A stretch of DNA of 64,000 nt. It comes from Paraferrimonas sp. SM1919 (lineage in GTDB: Bacteria; Pseudomonadota; Gammaproteobacteria; Enterobacterales; Shewanellaceae). The translations under genes were made by a program, and so were the position numbers. The notes beneath the pieces are model-generated. The model saw only the letters and a list, made by a program, of their open reading frames with translations, searched no databases and was not told the origin of the DNA. How positions within the stretch are numbered: position 1 is the stretch's first letter; each line of letters opens with the position of its first letter. Shown here in pieces: positions 34,415 through 44,220 of the stretch. The stretch lies in assembly GCF_010993985.1 (NCBI RefSeq), contig NZ_WINH01000015.1:1-64000 (forward strand), written 5' to 3'.

Positions 34415-36466
34415 TTAAATCGAGTACTTCAAGTTAAACGATACAAAATCCCTATCGGCCATTTGGTTGGTCGTACCTACACCACCAAAGAAGGCATTGT
34501 AACTAACATCAGCATACCAGCGGTTTAGGTAATTAAAGTTAATACCTGTAGTCACCGACTTAGTCCCTTCTGTAAATAGGTAAAGTGGATCTGGAGTAAT
34601 GCCTTCTACATCATGGCTCCAAATTACTCGAGGAGAAATATTTATGCCACCAAATACGTTGTTAAAATCCATTTTGCCAATTAAACGATAGCCCCAAGCG
34701 AAATCTGTTGGGAATGGGTTGGTTTCAGGACCATTATGCACTGCGGCAATAATGCCAGGCATGGCTGGATTCCCCCCTGAGCGGGCTGTACCTGGGCCGT
34801 TTAATCGTAACTCATCAAAGCCTGGCATATCGTGGATCCACACACCACCCACTTCTGCTAATGCAGTTAGGTTGTCACTGCCAAGGGTTGGGCCAAATAG
34901 ATGAGTAAAGGTGGCTTGCGCCTGGGTAGTATCGCGGCGGATAAAGCCTTCAGCTTGTTCACCTGGACCTACATTACCAATGTAGGATGAGTACTGGGAA
35001 ATACCATCCAAATCTGGGCGAATACCAGCATTCGCTAACTGTTGCGGCATCGCTTGAAACAATAGCTCCACGTCATCAATTTGCAATGGTTCGCCCTGGC
35101 GATGGGCAATTTCACCCGCGACTGAAGTTTCACCAATACCGGTATTGAAACTGAATCCATAAAGCTTAATATCTTCTGGGTACTCAATTTGAGCTTTTGA
35201 AAATGTCTTTAGTGAGTTCATGACATTACGATCAATTTGCCCCTGATTTGCGACTAATAAACCAAGATCTTGACCAATCGCTTCTGCGCGGAAATCAGAG
35301 GTAGTACCTGAAATAATAGGACGGCGAGAGTGGTAATTCATATAGTACAAACCAAACTCAGTACTGTTAAAACTCTCGGCGAAGTACTCAAGTTTAATAC
35401 CATACTGACCATCATCACGGGCTTCTTTTTCATCCACAACCAAGGTTGCTTTTGTGGGGTAAGCCAGCATCATTTGCCCTGCTGTGGCTTGATCAATTTG
35501 CCCTGTCAGTAAGCCACCTGCAATTTTTTCCATTTCTGAAATTAAAAAATCAAGATTCATATCAGGATTAGCAGAAAAGCCCAGCTGCGCCACATTAGAG
35601 TATCCACCAAAGCCCGCAAAATCATTAGTGGCAAAGTATGAGCCTGGGGCGGGGATCCACACTGGCTCCCAATCATATTGGTAATACCCCTCTAATGATA
35701 GGCTTTCGGTCAGACCAATCGAGCCCCAAACCATGCCTTGAGGACGGAATGCTTCTTTTAATTCAGCCCCTGGTTGACGCAGAATATTAAGGTCTACTGG
35801 GTTAACCACACCAATACCATGGGAAATAAGAGTGCTTTCCCCCCAAGACACCACTTGGTTACCAACACGTAAAGAAACCGGGGTGGCGCCCTCATTGAAA
35901 TCCCAATCCGCGAATGCATACGCATCTAATAAGCGAACATCCTTACACTGTACTTCAGAAGCACGCTTGTCCAAACATGGGTTAAACTTGTCAGCGGTGA
36001 TCGGATTGGAATAACCAAAATCGGCATCGTTTAACTTACGATCATAAAAGTACATGCCACGAACAAACACACCATAATTTTCATACACAAGTTCAAGCTC
36101 ATGTACACCTTTTACGATTTCTGAAGTCGTGTCACCTTGTGCATACAACTGATTGCTTAAATCGCCATTAGTCGAATAAGAACCCGGCCCTTTCCAAATC
36201 TGGCTAGCGTCATATAAAGGGTTATCAAAAGCGCTGTAGCCGCGCCAATCATATTGAGGATGATTCGACTTACCGATTAAATCATCCCAATTACGTTGTT
36301 CAACACGCCACGTTGCACCAACTGTCCATGTTGAGTCAAAACTTCCTTCAATATCCCCTAAAGAAAACGTCACAGCCTTTGCCGGTGCTGCAATCGATAA
36401 GGTCAATGCGCTAGCGATACTGAGCGCAACTGCATTACGCGAGAACTGGTTTTTTATTATGGTCAT
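34415..36466 (-). CDS. DUF1302 outer membrane protein
   Basis: A 683-residue beta-barrel-type protein with a signal peptide (ending AAPAKAVTF). The DUF1302 opening is present (FSLGDIEGSFDSTWTVGATW), then RLGNQVVSWGES-like strands and a C-terminal RDFVSFNLKYSI strand suitable for BAM recognition. DUF1302/DUF1329 pairs are widespread in gammaproteobacteria beside RND exporters, and are suspected of handling hydrophobic compounds. It is the first gene of its cluster; 13 bp separate it from DUF1329. Confidence 0.85.
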   Translation of the reverse strand: MTIIKNQFSRNAVALSIASALTLSIAAPAKAVTFSLGDIEGSFDSTWTVGATWRVEQRNWDDLIGKSNHPQYDWRGYSAFDNPLYDASQIWKGPGSYSTNGDLSNQLYAQGDTTSEIVKGVHELELVYENYGVFVRGMYFYDRKLNDADFGYSNPITADKFNPCLDKRASEVQCKDVRLLDAYAFADWDFNEGATPVSLRVGNQVVSWGESTLISHGIGVVNPVDLNILRQPGAELKEAFRPQGMVWGSIGLTESLSLEGYYQYDWEPVWIPAPGSYFATNDFAGFGGYSNVAQLGFSANPDMNLDFLISEMEKIAGGLLTGQIDQATAGQMMLAYPTKATLVVDEKEARDDGQYGIKLEYFAESFNSTEFGLYYMNYHSRRPIISGTTSDFRAEAIGQDLGLLVANQGQIDRNVMNSLKTFSKAQIEYPEDIKLYGFSFNTGIGETSVAGEIAHRQGEPLQIDDVELLFQAMPQQLANAGIRPDLDGISQYSSYIGNVGPGEQAEGFIRRDTTQAQATFTHLFGPTLGSDNLTALAEVGGVWIHDMPGFDELRLNGPGTARSGGNPAMPGIIAAVHNGPETNPFPTDFAWGYRLIGKMDFNNVFGGINISPRVIWSHDVEGITPDPLYLFTEGTKSVTTGINFNYLNRWYADVSYNAFFGGVGTTNQMADRDFVSFNLKYSI

Positions 36467-37014
36467 TCTCGGCCATCTCCCTGTGAACCCGGAACTTTAA
36501 TTATCTTTAAATTGATTAACACATGAATGTTAATTAATTGTATTGTTACAACAATTCATGCATAACAGCAACAGTCGAACTTAAAAAAATGCAAATATTT
36601 TATTGAACAATAGCTACCAGATAGCAGCAAAAAGCGGGCTGGTTGTACCAGATAGCTTGATTTTCATGGGGTTTCAAAGGGATCGCTTGCAGCAATATTT
36701 TTTTTGGCCCTGTGCGCTGCCATTTAACATGGATTTAACATGGTTACTAAGGTCGAACAACGCCGCTGCTGTTGTTACCATCAAAATGTGAAGCTAAACA
36801 GCAATCGTATGGTGATAATTGATCTAGCCAAATCAAATTGCTTTTATGCAATCGAACTCATAAGATGAACGAATATTGGCATCTATAGGTTAGCTAAGCG
36901 AAATGATTTAATGTCAACCAATCATGCAAATAAACGTTATATAACAATTGCCCAAGCGAAACTTAAACGCTCAATTCGCTTATAAATTGTCAAGTTCGTT
37001 GCTTAAGGTTACAA
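36467..37014. other. Intergenic region without recognisable gene
   Basis: It separates the divergent DUF1302 cluster and DUF1800/DUF1501 pair. The sequence is AT-rich (for example about 36500-36610). The short open frame at 36603-36791 has no protein-like composition. The two promoters must lie here, but I cannot place them with confidence. Confidence 0.5.
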
Positions 37015-38367
37015 ATGGATAATGCTACTTATATCGCTTTGACTCGGTTTGGTTTAGGGATCAACCCTAGCCTGTCTCCCACTCATATTACCCACCCTAA
37101 AAGCTGGTTGTTAGAGCAATGTCAATCCCCACTGCTCCTACAGCAAGGGCTTTCAAGTACTGATTCGCTCAAATCAATTTTTCGTTACCGCCAGCTCAAA
37201 GCGGCCAACAAAAAACGTCGCCTCAATCAAGATGAACAACAACAATTTAAACAGCTGCAGCTTTTACCGAGAAAAAACTTAATAAAACATGCCACCGAAG
37301 TAGCCCATTTGGCCATTCATTCTGCTTCAGGTATTCAATTAAGACTGTTCGATTTTTTCTCAAATCACTTTTCAATCACGACCCATAATAAATTTATGAA
37401 ATTTATTGCCCCGAGCTTCGAACAAGAAGTGATTGCTGCTCACCTTAACCATCGCTTTGAAGACATGCTATTGGCGAGCTGCCAACACCCAGCCATGTTG
37501 GTATATCTTAATAATGAACTTTCCATTGGACCTGACTCATTTGCTGGTAAGAAAAAAACCAAAAACATTAATGAGAATCTTGCCAGAGAGATACTAGAGC
37601 TTCACACCTTGGGGGTAGAGGGGCCTTACAATCAACAGGATGTCGAGCAATTGGCACTTGCCCTCACAGGTTGGAGTATCCCCAAAGCACAAGATGATTT
37701 CAGCAGCCCATTTTTATACAGAAAAGGGTTTCACCAACCCGGACCTAAAACATTGCTCAAAATAACCTTCAGACAAAAAGACCACAAACAAGCTCAAGAG
37801 ATGCTTAAAATGTTAGCCAATCATCCCGCTACCGCCAAGCATATCAGTTATAAACTGGCCCAATATTTTATTAGCGATAAACCCGAACCAAAGTTAGTGA
37901 ACAAATTGACTCAGAGTTATCTTGCAAGCCGAGGCCATATTCCCACCCTGATGAAAGCTTTAATTGAAGCCCCTGAATGCTGGCAACCTATTGCCCAAAA
38001 ATTTAAAACGCCAAGGGAATTTGTGATCTCAAGCTTAAGGGCCAGTAATACTCAAAACGGCCTGGCAAAAAAATGGTTGCCCATTTTAAAATCATTAGGT
38101 CAACTGCCCTTTCAGGCGGGGTCTCCTGCTGGCTACAGTGTCCAACAGGTCGACTGGTTATCCCCTAACAATATGTATATCAGAGCGAATTTTGCTTATG
38201 AATTGGCGGCCCGTTGGCAAACTAAAGTAAAATCAGTCCAAAGTCTTGTCGATACGCTATTTGCCAATCATGTCAGTCAACACTCCTCAACGCATATCTT
38301 GAGAGCTGAAACTAAGCAGCAAGCGCTCACCATGATATTAATGAGCCCTGAATTTTTAAAAAGGTAG
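37015..38367 (+). CDS. DUF1800 family protein
   Basis: A 450-residue protein. The hallmark is the block LFDFFSNHFSIT, then the catalytic-looking ENLAREILELHTLGV, and ALALTGWS. In many bacteria a DUF1800 gene precedes a Tat-exported DUF1501 gene, as here (6-bp gap). Their joint role is unknown. AAGGT stands 5 nt before the ATG. The N-terminus lacks a clear signal sequence. Confidence 0.85.
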   Translation: MDNATYIALTRFGLGINPSLSPTHITHPKSWLLEQCQSPLLLQQGLSSTDSLKSIFRYRQLKAANKKRRLNQDEQQQFKQLQLLPRKNLIKHATEVAHLAIHSASGIQLRLFDFFSNHFSITTHNKFMKFIAPSFEQEVIAAHLNHRFEDMLLASCQHPAMLVYLNNELSIGPDSFAGKKKTKNINENLAREILELHTLGVEGPYNQQDVEQLALALTGWSIPKAQDDFSSPFLYRKGFHQPGPKTLLKITFRQKDHKQAQEMLKMLANHPATAKHISYKLAQYFISDKPEPKLVNKLTQSYLASRGHIPTLMKALIEAPECWQPIAQKFKTPREFVISSLRASNTQNGLAKKWLPILKSLGQLPFQAGSPAGYSVQQVDWLSPNNMYIRANFAYELAARWQTKVKSVQSLVDTLFANHVSQHSSTHILRAETKQQALTMILMSPEFLKR

Positions 38368-38373
38368 CAACCC

Positions 38374-39495
38374 ATGGATAGAAGACAATTTTTGACCTTA
38401 GGTGGTGCGACTTTACTGACCTTACAGTGCCCGTGGGCCTTTGCTGAGGCAAAACGCCCAGCAAAATTCATCTGGATAAACCTAAGGGGAGCATTGGATC
38501 ATTTACATACCCTTGTCCCTACATTCGAACATAAATTGTTACAGCAATATCGTCCCGATCTCTATGGTGCCATAGCCCACAAACTGCTTGGGCTAGATCC
38601 TAATTTTGCCCTTCACCCCGAATTACCCAATCTCCATCAGTGGTTTAAACAAAAACAAATGCTCGCAATCACCGCAACCTCAAGCGCTTATCGGGGGCGC
38701 TCTCACTTTGATGGCCAAGATTTTCTAGAAAGTGGTAAAAGTGAAATTGATCATGACTCAGGCTGGTTAGGGAGAGCCTTACAACAGCGTCAGGCACTGG
38801 TTGTTTCAATGAACAATCCTATTGTGGCCAGAGGCAGCCACAACAGCCAGACATGGTACCCAAGCAATTTAAATAATGCAGACATCAACTACCAGTCAAT
38901 TATTGATCTTTACAGCCATCATCAAGAGCTTTCAACGGCGTTAACTAAGGGGGTAGCACTGAGTCGCCAGCCGCAATCGAAGCAGAGTTCAAGTAAACAG
39001 GGAAAATTCATTCATCTCGCTAAGGCCTGTGCGCAATTGATGACCTCTGAGAATATTGATGCAGCAGTATTAGAGCTTGGAGGTTGGGATACCCATAACC
39101 AACAAGCTAACCGCCTTAACGTTCGTTTGGCAGAATTGGATCAAGGACTGGCGGTCCTAAAGCAGCATTTAGGCAGCCAATGGCAAAATACTGTCATCGC
39201 GGTTTCTACTGAATTTGGTCGCACGGTCAGACAAAATGGCACAGGTGGCACGGATCATGGTAGCGCCAGCATGATGTTTATTGCGGGCGGTTCGGTTAAC
39301 GGTGGCCAAGTATTAGGGCAATGGCCGGGTTTGGCACAGCAGCAGCTTTTTCAGAACCGAGATCTCAATGCGACCTCAAATGTACATGATTGGCTTGCCA
39401 CTTTATTGGCTCAGCATTGGCAATTGAATAGTGACCATATTAAGTCAGCTTTCCCCAGTGCTCAATTGCTTAGACAGAAAATGGTTATAGCCTGA
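38374..39495 (+). CDS. Tat-exported DUF1501 protein
   Basis: A 373-residue protein with a twin-arginine signal (MDRRQFLTLGGATLL, RRxFL motif). The DUF1501 blocks are LRGALDHLHTLVP, GRSHFDGQDFLESG, LGGWDTHNQQ and TEFGRTVRQNGTGGTDHG, related to the sulfatase/alkaline-phosphatase fold. Export in folded form suggests a bound metal. It is cotranscribed with the DUF1800 gene. Confidence 0.85.
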   Translation: MDRRQFLTLGGATLLTLQCPWAFAEAKRPAKFIWINLRGALDHLHTLVPTFEHKLLQQYRPDLYGAIAHKLLGLDPNFALHPELPNLHQWFKQKQMLAITATSSAYRGRSHFDGQDFLESGKSEIDHDSGWLGRALQQRQALVVSMNNPIVARGSHNSQTWYPSNLNNADINYQSIIDLYSHHQELSTALTKGVALSRQPQSKQSSSKQGKFIHLAKACAQLMTSENIDAAVLELGGWDTHNQQANRLNVRLAELDQGLAVLKQHLGSQWQNTVIAVSTEFGRTVRQNGTGGTDHGSASMMFIAGGSVNGGQVLGQWPGLAQQQLFQNRDLNATSNVHDWLATLLAQHWQLNSDHIKSAFPSAQLLRQKMVIA

Positions 39496-39617
39496 ACTTT
39501 CGTCCCTATTGAAAATAGCGATCACTTCTATCAATTCAACCAAATACTCTATTGTGGCCTATACTCATAACTAATCATTTAAAAATTCTCCAAAAATAGT
39601 CTAGGGACAGGCTCAAC

Positions 39618-40556
39618 ATGCACCAAAATAAAAGAATAGAAAAATTCTACCAGCAATACCAACAACTGCTTAGCTTTTCTAATATCTCTTGGTGGCTAAT
39701 GGATCTAGAGAATGAACCTAATGTCTTTTATTGCAATCCTACTATGTGTGAAACTTTTGCTCTTGATCCGAGTAAGCTTAAACACTCGGTGGATGATAGC
39801 TGCCCTATTGCTGGTGATTACAACGCTAACATTAAAATTAAAAATACTAAAAAAGCCCAACAAATCTATGATGATTACCAAAATCTATGCGCGGGCAAGA
39901 TTATTGAGTACAACAATAATTTTCCCTATTATCGTTCTGATTTAGATAGAACCTTTTATTTTAAATCCCAAGCAAAAGCACTGTTAAAAGATGATAACAA
40001 TCGAGCGCAAGTTTTATTTGGCATCATCGAACCAGAGGTAGTAAGTGCCGAACTCTATCAAAAAGCAACCACTGATAGTTTAACTGGCTTAAAAAACCGT
40101 CGTGAATTTGATACTAAATTAGACTTTTTTATTAACCTTGCCTACGAAGAAAAGCATCCGCTTACTTTAATCATGCTTGATATTGATAACTTTAAGCAAT
40201 ACAACGACACATTTGGCCATTACGCAGGAGATGAGTGTTTAATTAAAACCGCGAACATTATTAAAGCAAACTGTATCCGCCACTCTTTTATGCCTTTTCG
40301 ATACGGGGGCGAAGAGTTTGCCATCATTGTATATGACAATGCCCAAAAAGCATTAGAAGTAGCTAACAAAATCAGACTAAAATTAGAAAACAAGCAATTT
40401 ATTATCAATGATTTAGAAATCATAGTAACCATGAGTATAGGTATTTACAGTCTGAATCCAGAAAGTCATACCACCAATAGGATGGTCATCGAAAAGGCTG
40501 ACAGAGCCCTTTACAAAGCAAAAGAATTAGGTAAAAACAGAGTTGTAGAATACTAA
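39618..40556 (+). CDS. Diguanylate cyclase with N-terminal PAS-like sensor
   Basis: A 312-residue protein. Residues 1 to about 135 form a PAS-like region (FSNISWWLMDLENEPNVFYCN). From residue 150 the GGDEF domain is complete (DSLTGLKNRREFD, then LIMLDIDNFKQYNDTFGH, the active site YGGEEF, and KADRALYKAKELGKNRV). It makes cyclic di-GMP. At the place of the inhibitory I-site the sequence is RHSF, not RxxD, so product inhibition is probably absent. The gene stands alone. Confidence 0.85.
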   Translation: MHQNKRIEKFYQQYQQLLSFSNISWWLMDLENEPNVFYCNPTMCETFALDPSKLKHSVDDSCPIAGDYNANIKIKNTKKAQQIYDDYQNLCAGKIIEYNNNFPYYRSDLDRTFYFKSQAKALLKDDNNRAQVLFGIIEPEVVSAELYQKATTDSLTGLKNRREFDTKLDFFINLAYEEKHPLTLIMLDIDNFKQYNDTFGHYAGDECLIKTANIIKANCIRHSFMPFRYGGEEFAIIVYDNAQKALEVANKIRLKLENKQFIINDLEIIVTMSIGIYSLNPESHTTNRMVIEKADRALYKAKELGKNRVVEY

Positions 40557-40602
40557 TAAACTCACTTTTATTGTAAGTAAAAGCCCCATCTAACTAAGGC
40601 CA

Positions 40603-41955
40603 TCAAGAGGCTAATTCGATATTAATAATTTGGCTACGAGTCAAATTAATTTTATAACGCTTAATGACTTGTTCATCTTTTTTACTGGACATTTTGACAA
40701 TAGCATTAATTTGATAGCGCTTTTCAATCGCTACTTTTGACACTTTGCCATTCACTTCTTGAAATAATTCTCCCGTCCCCGATGCTAAATAACGGGTAAA
40801 CGGACGAAGGTTAAAATACAACGTCTCTTGCAAGGCCTGATAACCGGCGACAAAACCTTTTTCTGCCACTAAAGATTCGATCCGATAATGCAATATATAG
40901 TCTGCATGATTACGACTTTTAAGAGTATTATTGAGCTTGTTTTGGACCTCGACAGGCAACTTTTCAATTTTTTTATAATCTAGCCAGATCTTCTGTTTCA
41001 CTAAAGGTGTATTGCTATTTTTTCCAAACAGATAGCTAGACCATTTGGGCTTTCCTTTTCGTAACCACTTCCATAGAATATTTCGTAAATCTTCTTTAAA
41101 TACTTCACGCAAGCCATAAATAATGGCTAATACTCCTATCATGACTGCACTCACACCAAGATCTTGACGAGTCTTAATAATAAGTGTCAGTACCACAATG
41201 GCTATCATCGCAGTGACGAATCCAGTGACAAACTTTTTAAGGGTCTTCCCCAAAGAGCGAATACTTTGCCTAAACAGCACATCATATTCAATCAAACGCC
41301 TAAGAAGACGCATTTTATTGGCTAAGCGATTGGGATCATCGTTCATGGTCTCACTCTGATAACCCTGTTGCCAGCGGTATTCGAGCTCTTTATTGGCAAA
41401 TTCCAATAAAAATCGTCTCGAATCTTTGTATTCAGCGCCCCTTGGAGCCTTAGCAATTAACTTTAAAAGTTGCTGGTAATAACGCCAGGAAACATAGTTA
41501 TCAGCATTATCAAACTGGCCTTGGGGCTTCTCCCTAGTTGGCCGAGAGCGTCTAAATTTTTTCAGAAAATCAGCATTATGCTGAGCGAGAACCAGTGCTT
41601 TTACATATAGCTCATCGGCTTCTTCGGTGTTCAGTACGCTTTTTGTGTCAATTTCATTGGCTATGGCAAATTGATAAGCAAATAAATTAACATTGGTACG
41701 GTAATGATTGTCTTCCTTGTTTAGGCTAGCAAAGCGCGTGTGTAGCAAAGGCTGGTGTAAACCATCACTAAAATAAGAACGTCTGCCTTTTATGCCCACA
41801 TTGAAGTAATGCTCCTCAGGTAAGGTTTGAGGATTAATATCCATATCTTTAGGGAAGGTGAAAAATACATCGACACGACGATGCGACCCCAACTTCATTT
41901 GATGGCTAACTTTTATCGATAATTTGTCATCTCGCTTGAGTAGAATATTAGCCAA
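40603..41955 (-). CDS. Conserved-looking membrane protein, family unknown
   Basis: A 450-residue protein with two close membrane helices in the middle (about residues 243-280: VTAMIAIVVLTLII, then GVSAVMIGVLAIIYGL) and long soluble flanks. The C-terminal half (RIESLVAEKGFVAGYQALQE) looks globular and basic. I do not recognise the family. It starts at TTG 41955 with AGAGG upstream; no in-frame ATG fits better. Confidence 0.6.
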   Translation of the reverse strand: MANILLKRDDKLSIKVSHQMKLGSHRRVDVFFTFPKDMDINPQTLPEEHYFNVGIKGRRSYFSDGLHQPLLHTRFASLNKEDNHYRTNVNLFAYQFAIANEIDTKSVLNTEEADELYVKALVLAQHNADFLKKFRRSRPTREKPQGQFDNADNYVSWRYYQQLLKLIAKAPRGAEYKDSRRFLLEFANKELEYRWQQGYQSETMNDDPNRLANKMRLLRRLIEYDVLFRQSIRSLGKTLKKFVTGFVTAMIAIVVLTLIIKTRQDLGVSAVMIGVLAIIYGLREVFKEDLRNILWKWLRKGKPKWSSYLFGKNSNTPLVKQKIWLDYKKIEKLPVEVQNKLNNTLKSRNHADYILHYRIESLVAEKGFVAGYQALQETLYFNLRPFTRYLASGTGELFQEVNGKVSKVAIEKRYQINAIVKMSSKKDEQVIKRYKINLTRSQIINIELAS

Positions 41956-42467
41956 AAAAACCTCTATACTATTGAAATTAAGTACATTTAATTATAAAAC
42001 AAGCAAAACAAAAAAAGTATCCTATAACACTTACAATATTTTATTGTTATCGATAAATTTTTACTAAATGTACCGAATACCAAAACAAAGTCAAACTGCT
42101 CGTTGGTCGTTAACTGATAAAAAAGCCCCTAGTCAATATAAATGACTATCAACAACGCTATACTGTAACCAAAGTAACATAATAAACCTTGTTATTTAAT
42201 GGTTATTCGGCAATGAGCACTTATAAAGCTGACCTAAGGCTAACCCCAATGACTGATAAGACCACAGTTAAATGCTAATCAACGCAATAAAAAAACTATA
42301 AAAACAACAGCTTAAGCACCCCCGACAGCGTCTTGGTTATCTTTGGTGCTGTTGTAGATGTGTTATCGAGATTTTTCACTTTTATTAATTAGCATGGCAC
42401 GATACCCTACGCAGGAAAATAACAGTTAATACCCCTAGTGTTCTTTGCATTGGTTAGGATATTTATA
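41956..42467. other. Intergenic region without recognisable gene
   Basis: AT-rich. The only structure I see is a loose AGCACC / GGTGCT inverted repeat near 42314-42352 with a 25-nt loop. No gene is seen. Confidence 0.4.
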
Positions 42468-44135
42468 ATGATAAAATCAACTTGGCTCAATGAGATTAAT
42501 CTTTCTAATCTTCGAGGCGATCTTTTTGGCGGTGTTACTGCAGCCATTGTTTCTCTTCCTTTAGCCTTAGCTTTTGGTGTTGCCTCTGGTGCTGGAGCTG
42601 AAGCGGGCCTTTATGGCGCCATTCTAGTTGGCTTATTTGCGGCGCTATTTGGTGGCACACCAACTCTAATATCAGAACCCACCGGCCCAATGACAGTAGT
42701 CATGGCTGCAGTATTAACGACAATGATTGCCAACAATCCTGAAAATGGCATCGCGATGGCTTTCACCGTTGTTATGATCGCTGGGGCATTCCAAATTCTA
42801 TTAGGCTTACTTAACCTTGGTAAATACATTACGCTAATGCCTTACAGTGTTATATCTGGCTTCATGTCTGGTATTGGCGTCATTTTAATCATTCTGCAAT
42901 TACCACCATTATTAGGCCACCCAAATCAAGAAGGTGGTGTCTTAGGTAATTTATTGGCTCTACCGGTATTATTTAACCAAGCAAATTGGTTTGAAGTGGG
43001 TTTAGGCATCATCACCTTAGCGATTTTATTTTTCTTTCCTAAAAAGTGGGCAACCAGAGTACCTCCCCAGTTGATTGCACTCATTGTCGGCTCGCTGCTG
43101 GCACTGTTGCTACTCAATGATTCGGACATTCGAACCATAGGGGCGGTTTCCCTTGGTTTTCCAGAAATTATCTTTCCCACATTAAGCGCAGATTTAATTA
43201 CCACAATGGTGGTCGATGGTATTGTACTTGGCACTTTAGGCTGTATCGATGCTCTACTTACTGCCGTCATAGCAGACAGTTTGACTCGAAAGGAACATAA
43301 CTCCAATAAAGAACTGATCGGTCAGGGTATTGGTAATATGGTCTCTGGCTTTTGTGGTGGCTTGCCTGGTGCTGGCGCCACCATGGGCACTGTCGTTAAC
43401 ATTCAAGCGGGGGCACGCACAGCCATTTCAGGCATTACTCGTGCTTTAGTATTGTTGATTTTAGTGGTCTTTGCGGCGGGCTTGACCGCTTACATCCCAT
43501 TGGCGGTTCTTGCCGCAATTGCCATCAAGGTTGGGCTTAATATTCTTGATTGGAGTTTCTTAAAAAGGGCCCATCACGTTTCAATTAGCGCCAGTTTAAT
43601 TATGTATGGCGTGATGCTATTAACCGTTTTTGTCGATTTAATTGTCGCAGTTGGTATCGGTGTCTTTATTGCAAACATCCTGACGATTGAAAAACTGAGC
43701 CATCTGCAATCGCAAAATGTGCAATCGATAAGTGACACCGATGATCAGATCCCACTTAGAAGAAAAGAACGTGCACTTTTAGACAGGAGCCAAGGAAAAG
43801 TGATGCTACTTTACTTCAGTGGGCCGATGATCTTTGGTGTTTCCAGAGCAATAGCCAGAGAACAGGAAAATATGGCCAGCTATGAAAAGGTGGTTTTTGA
43901 TCTCACGGACGTTCCTTTAATTGATGCAACCATTTCTCTTGCAATCGAAAACGCTGTCAATGAAGCTTTAGATCAAGGAAAGAAGGTTTGGATTGCCTGT
44001 AATGATCCTAAAACCAAGGAAAAGTTTAGTCGCATGAAGATCACCGCTAAAGTTGGTGCAGACCATATTGTGGAGAGTCGATTTGATGCTTTGAACAAAG
44101 CAGTAAATATCGATGAAGCGACCATCATTGCTTAA
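42468..44135 (+). CDS. SulP family anion transporter with STAS domain
   Basis: A 555-residue inner-membrane protein. The SulP core has about 12-14 helices, including LRGDLFGGVTAAIVSLPLALAFG and GLYGAILVGLFAALFGGTPTLISEPTGPM. The C-terminal STAS domain starts at about 435 (VMLLYFSGPMIFGVSR, VVFDLTDVPLIDATI). Family members move bicarbonate, sulfate or other anions with sodium or protons. ATG 42468 has AGGA 8 nt upstream; the frame opens earlier at 42438, before the family start. Confidence 0.88.
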   Translation: MIKSTWLNEINLSNLRGDLFGGVTAAIVSLPLALAFGVASGAGAEAGLYGAILVGLFAALFGGTPTLISEPTGPMTVVMAAVLTTMIANNPENGIAMAFTVVMIAGAFQILLGLLNLGKYITLMPYSVISGFMSGIGVILIILQLPPLLGHPNQEGGVLGNLLALPVLFNQANWFEVGLGIITLAILFFFPKKWATRVPPQLIALIVGSLLALLLLNDSDIRTIGAVSLGFPEIIFPTLSADLITTMVVDGIVLGTLGCIDALLTAVIADSLTRKEHNSNKELIGQGIGNMVSGFCGGLPGAGATMGTVVNIQAGARTAISGITRALVLLILVVFAAGLTAYIPLAVLAAIAIKVGLNILDWSFLKRAHHVSISASLIMYGVMLLTVFVDLIVAVGIGVFIANILTIEKLSHLQSQNVQSISDTDDQIPLRRKERALLDRSQGKVMLLYFSGPMIFGVSRAIAREQENMASYEKVVFDLTDVPLIDATISLAIENAVNEALDQGKKVWIACNDPKTKEKFSRMKITAKVGADHIVESRFDALNKAVNIDEATIIA

Positions 44136-44141
44136 CAGAAG

Positions 44142-44172
44142 GATGGCCATTACTGTAAAAGTAATGGCCATC
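44142..44172. repeat. Perfect 12-bp hairpin after the SulP gene
   Basis: GATGGCCATTAC and GTAATGGCCATC with a 7-nt loop, 6 bp beyond the SulP stop. No T-run follows, so it may act as a terminator in both directions or as RNA 3'-end protection. The ABC1 gene ends at 44221 on the other strand. Confidence 0.85.
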
Positions 44173-44220
44173 AGATTAATAATGACAGCTTCAGTCAAGG
44201 AGCCGAAGTCCCTAAGGCAC

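Noticed and set aside
42926..43306. 126-residue minus-strand frame in the SulP gene
   Set aside because: Opposite strand of a well-supported transporter gene.
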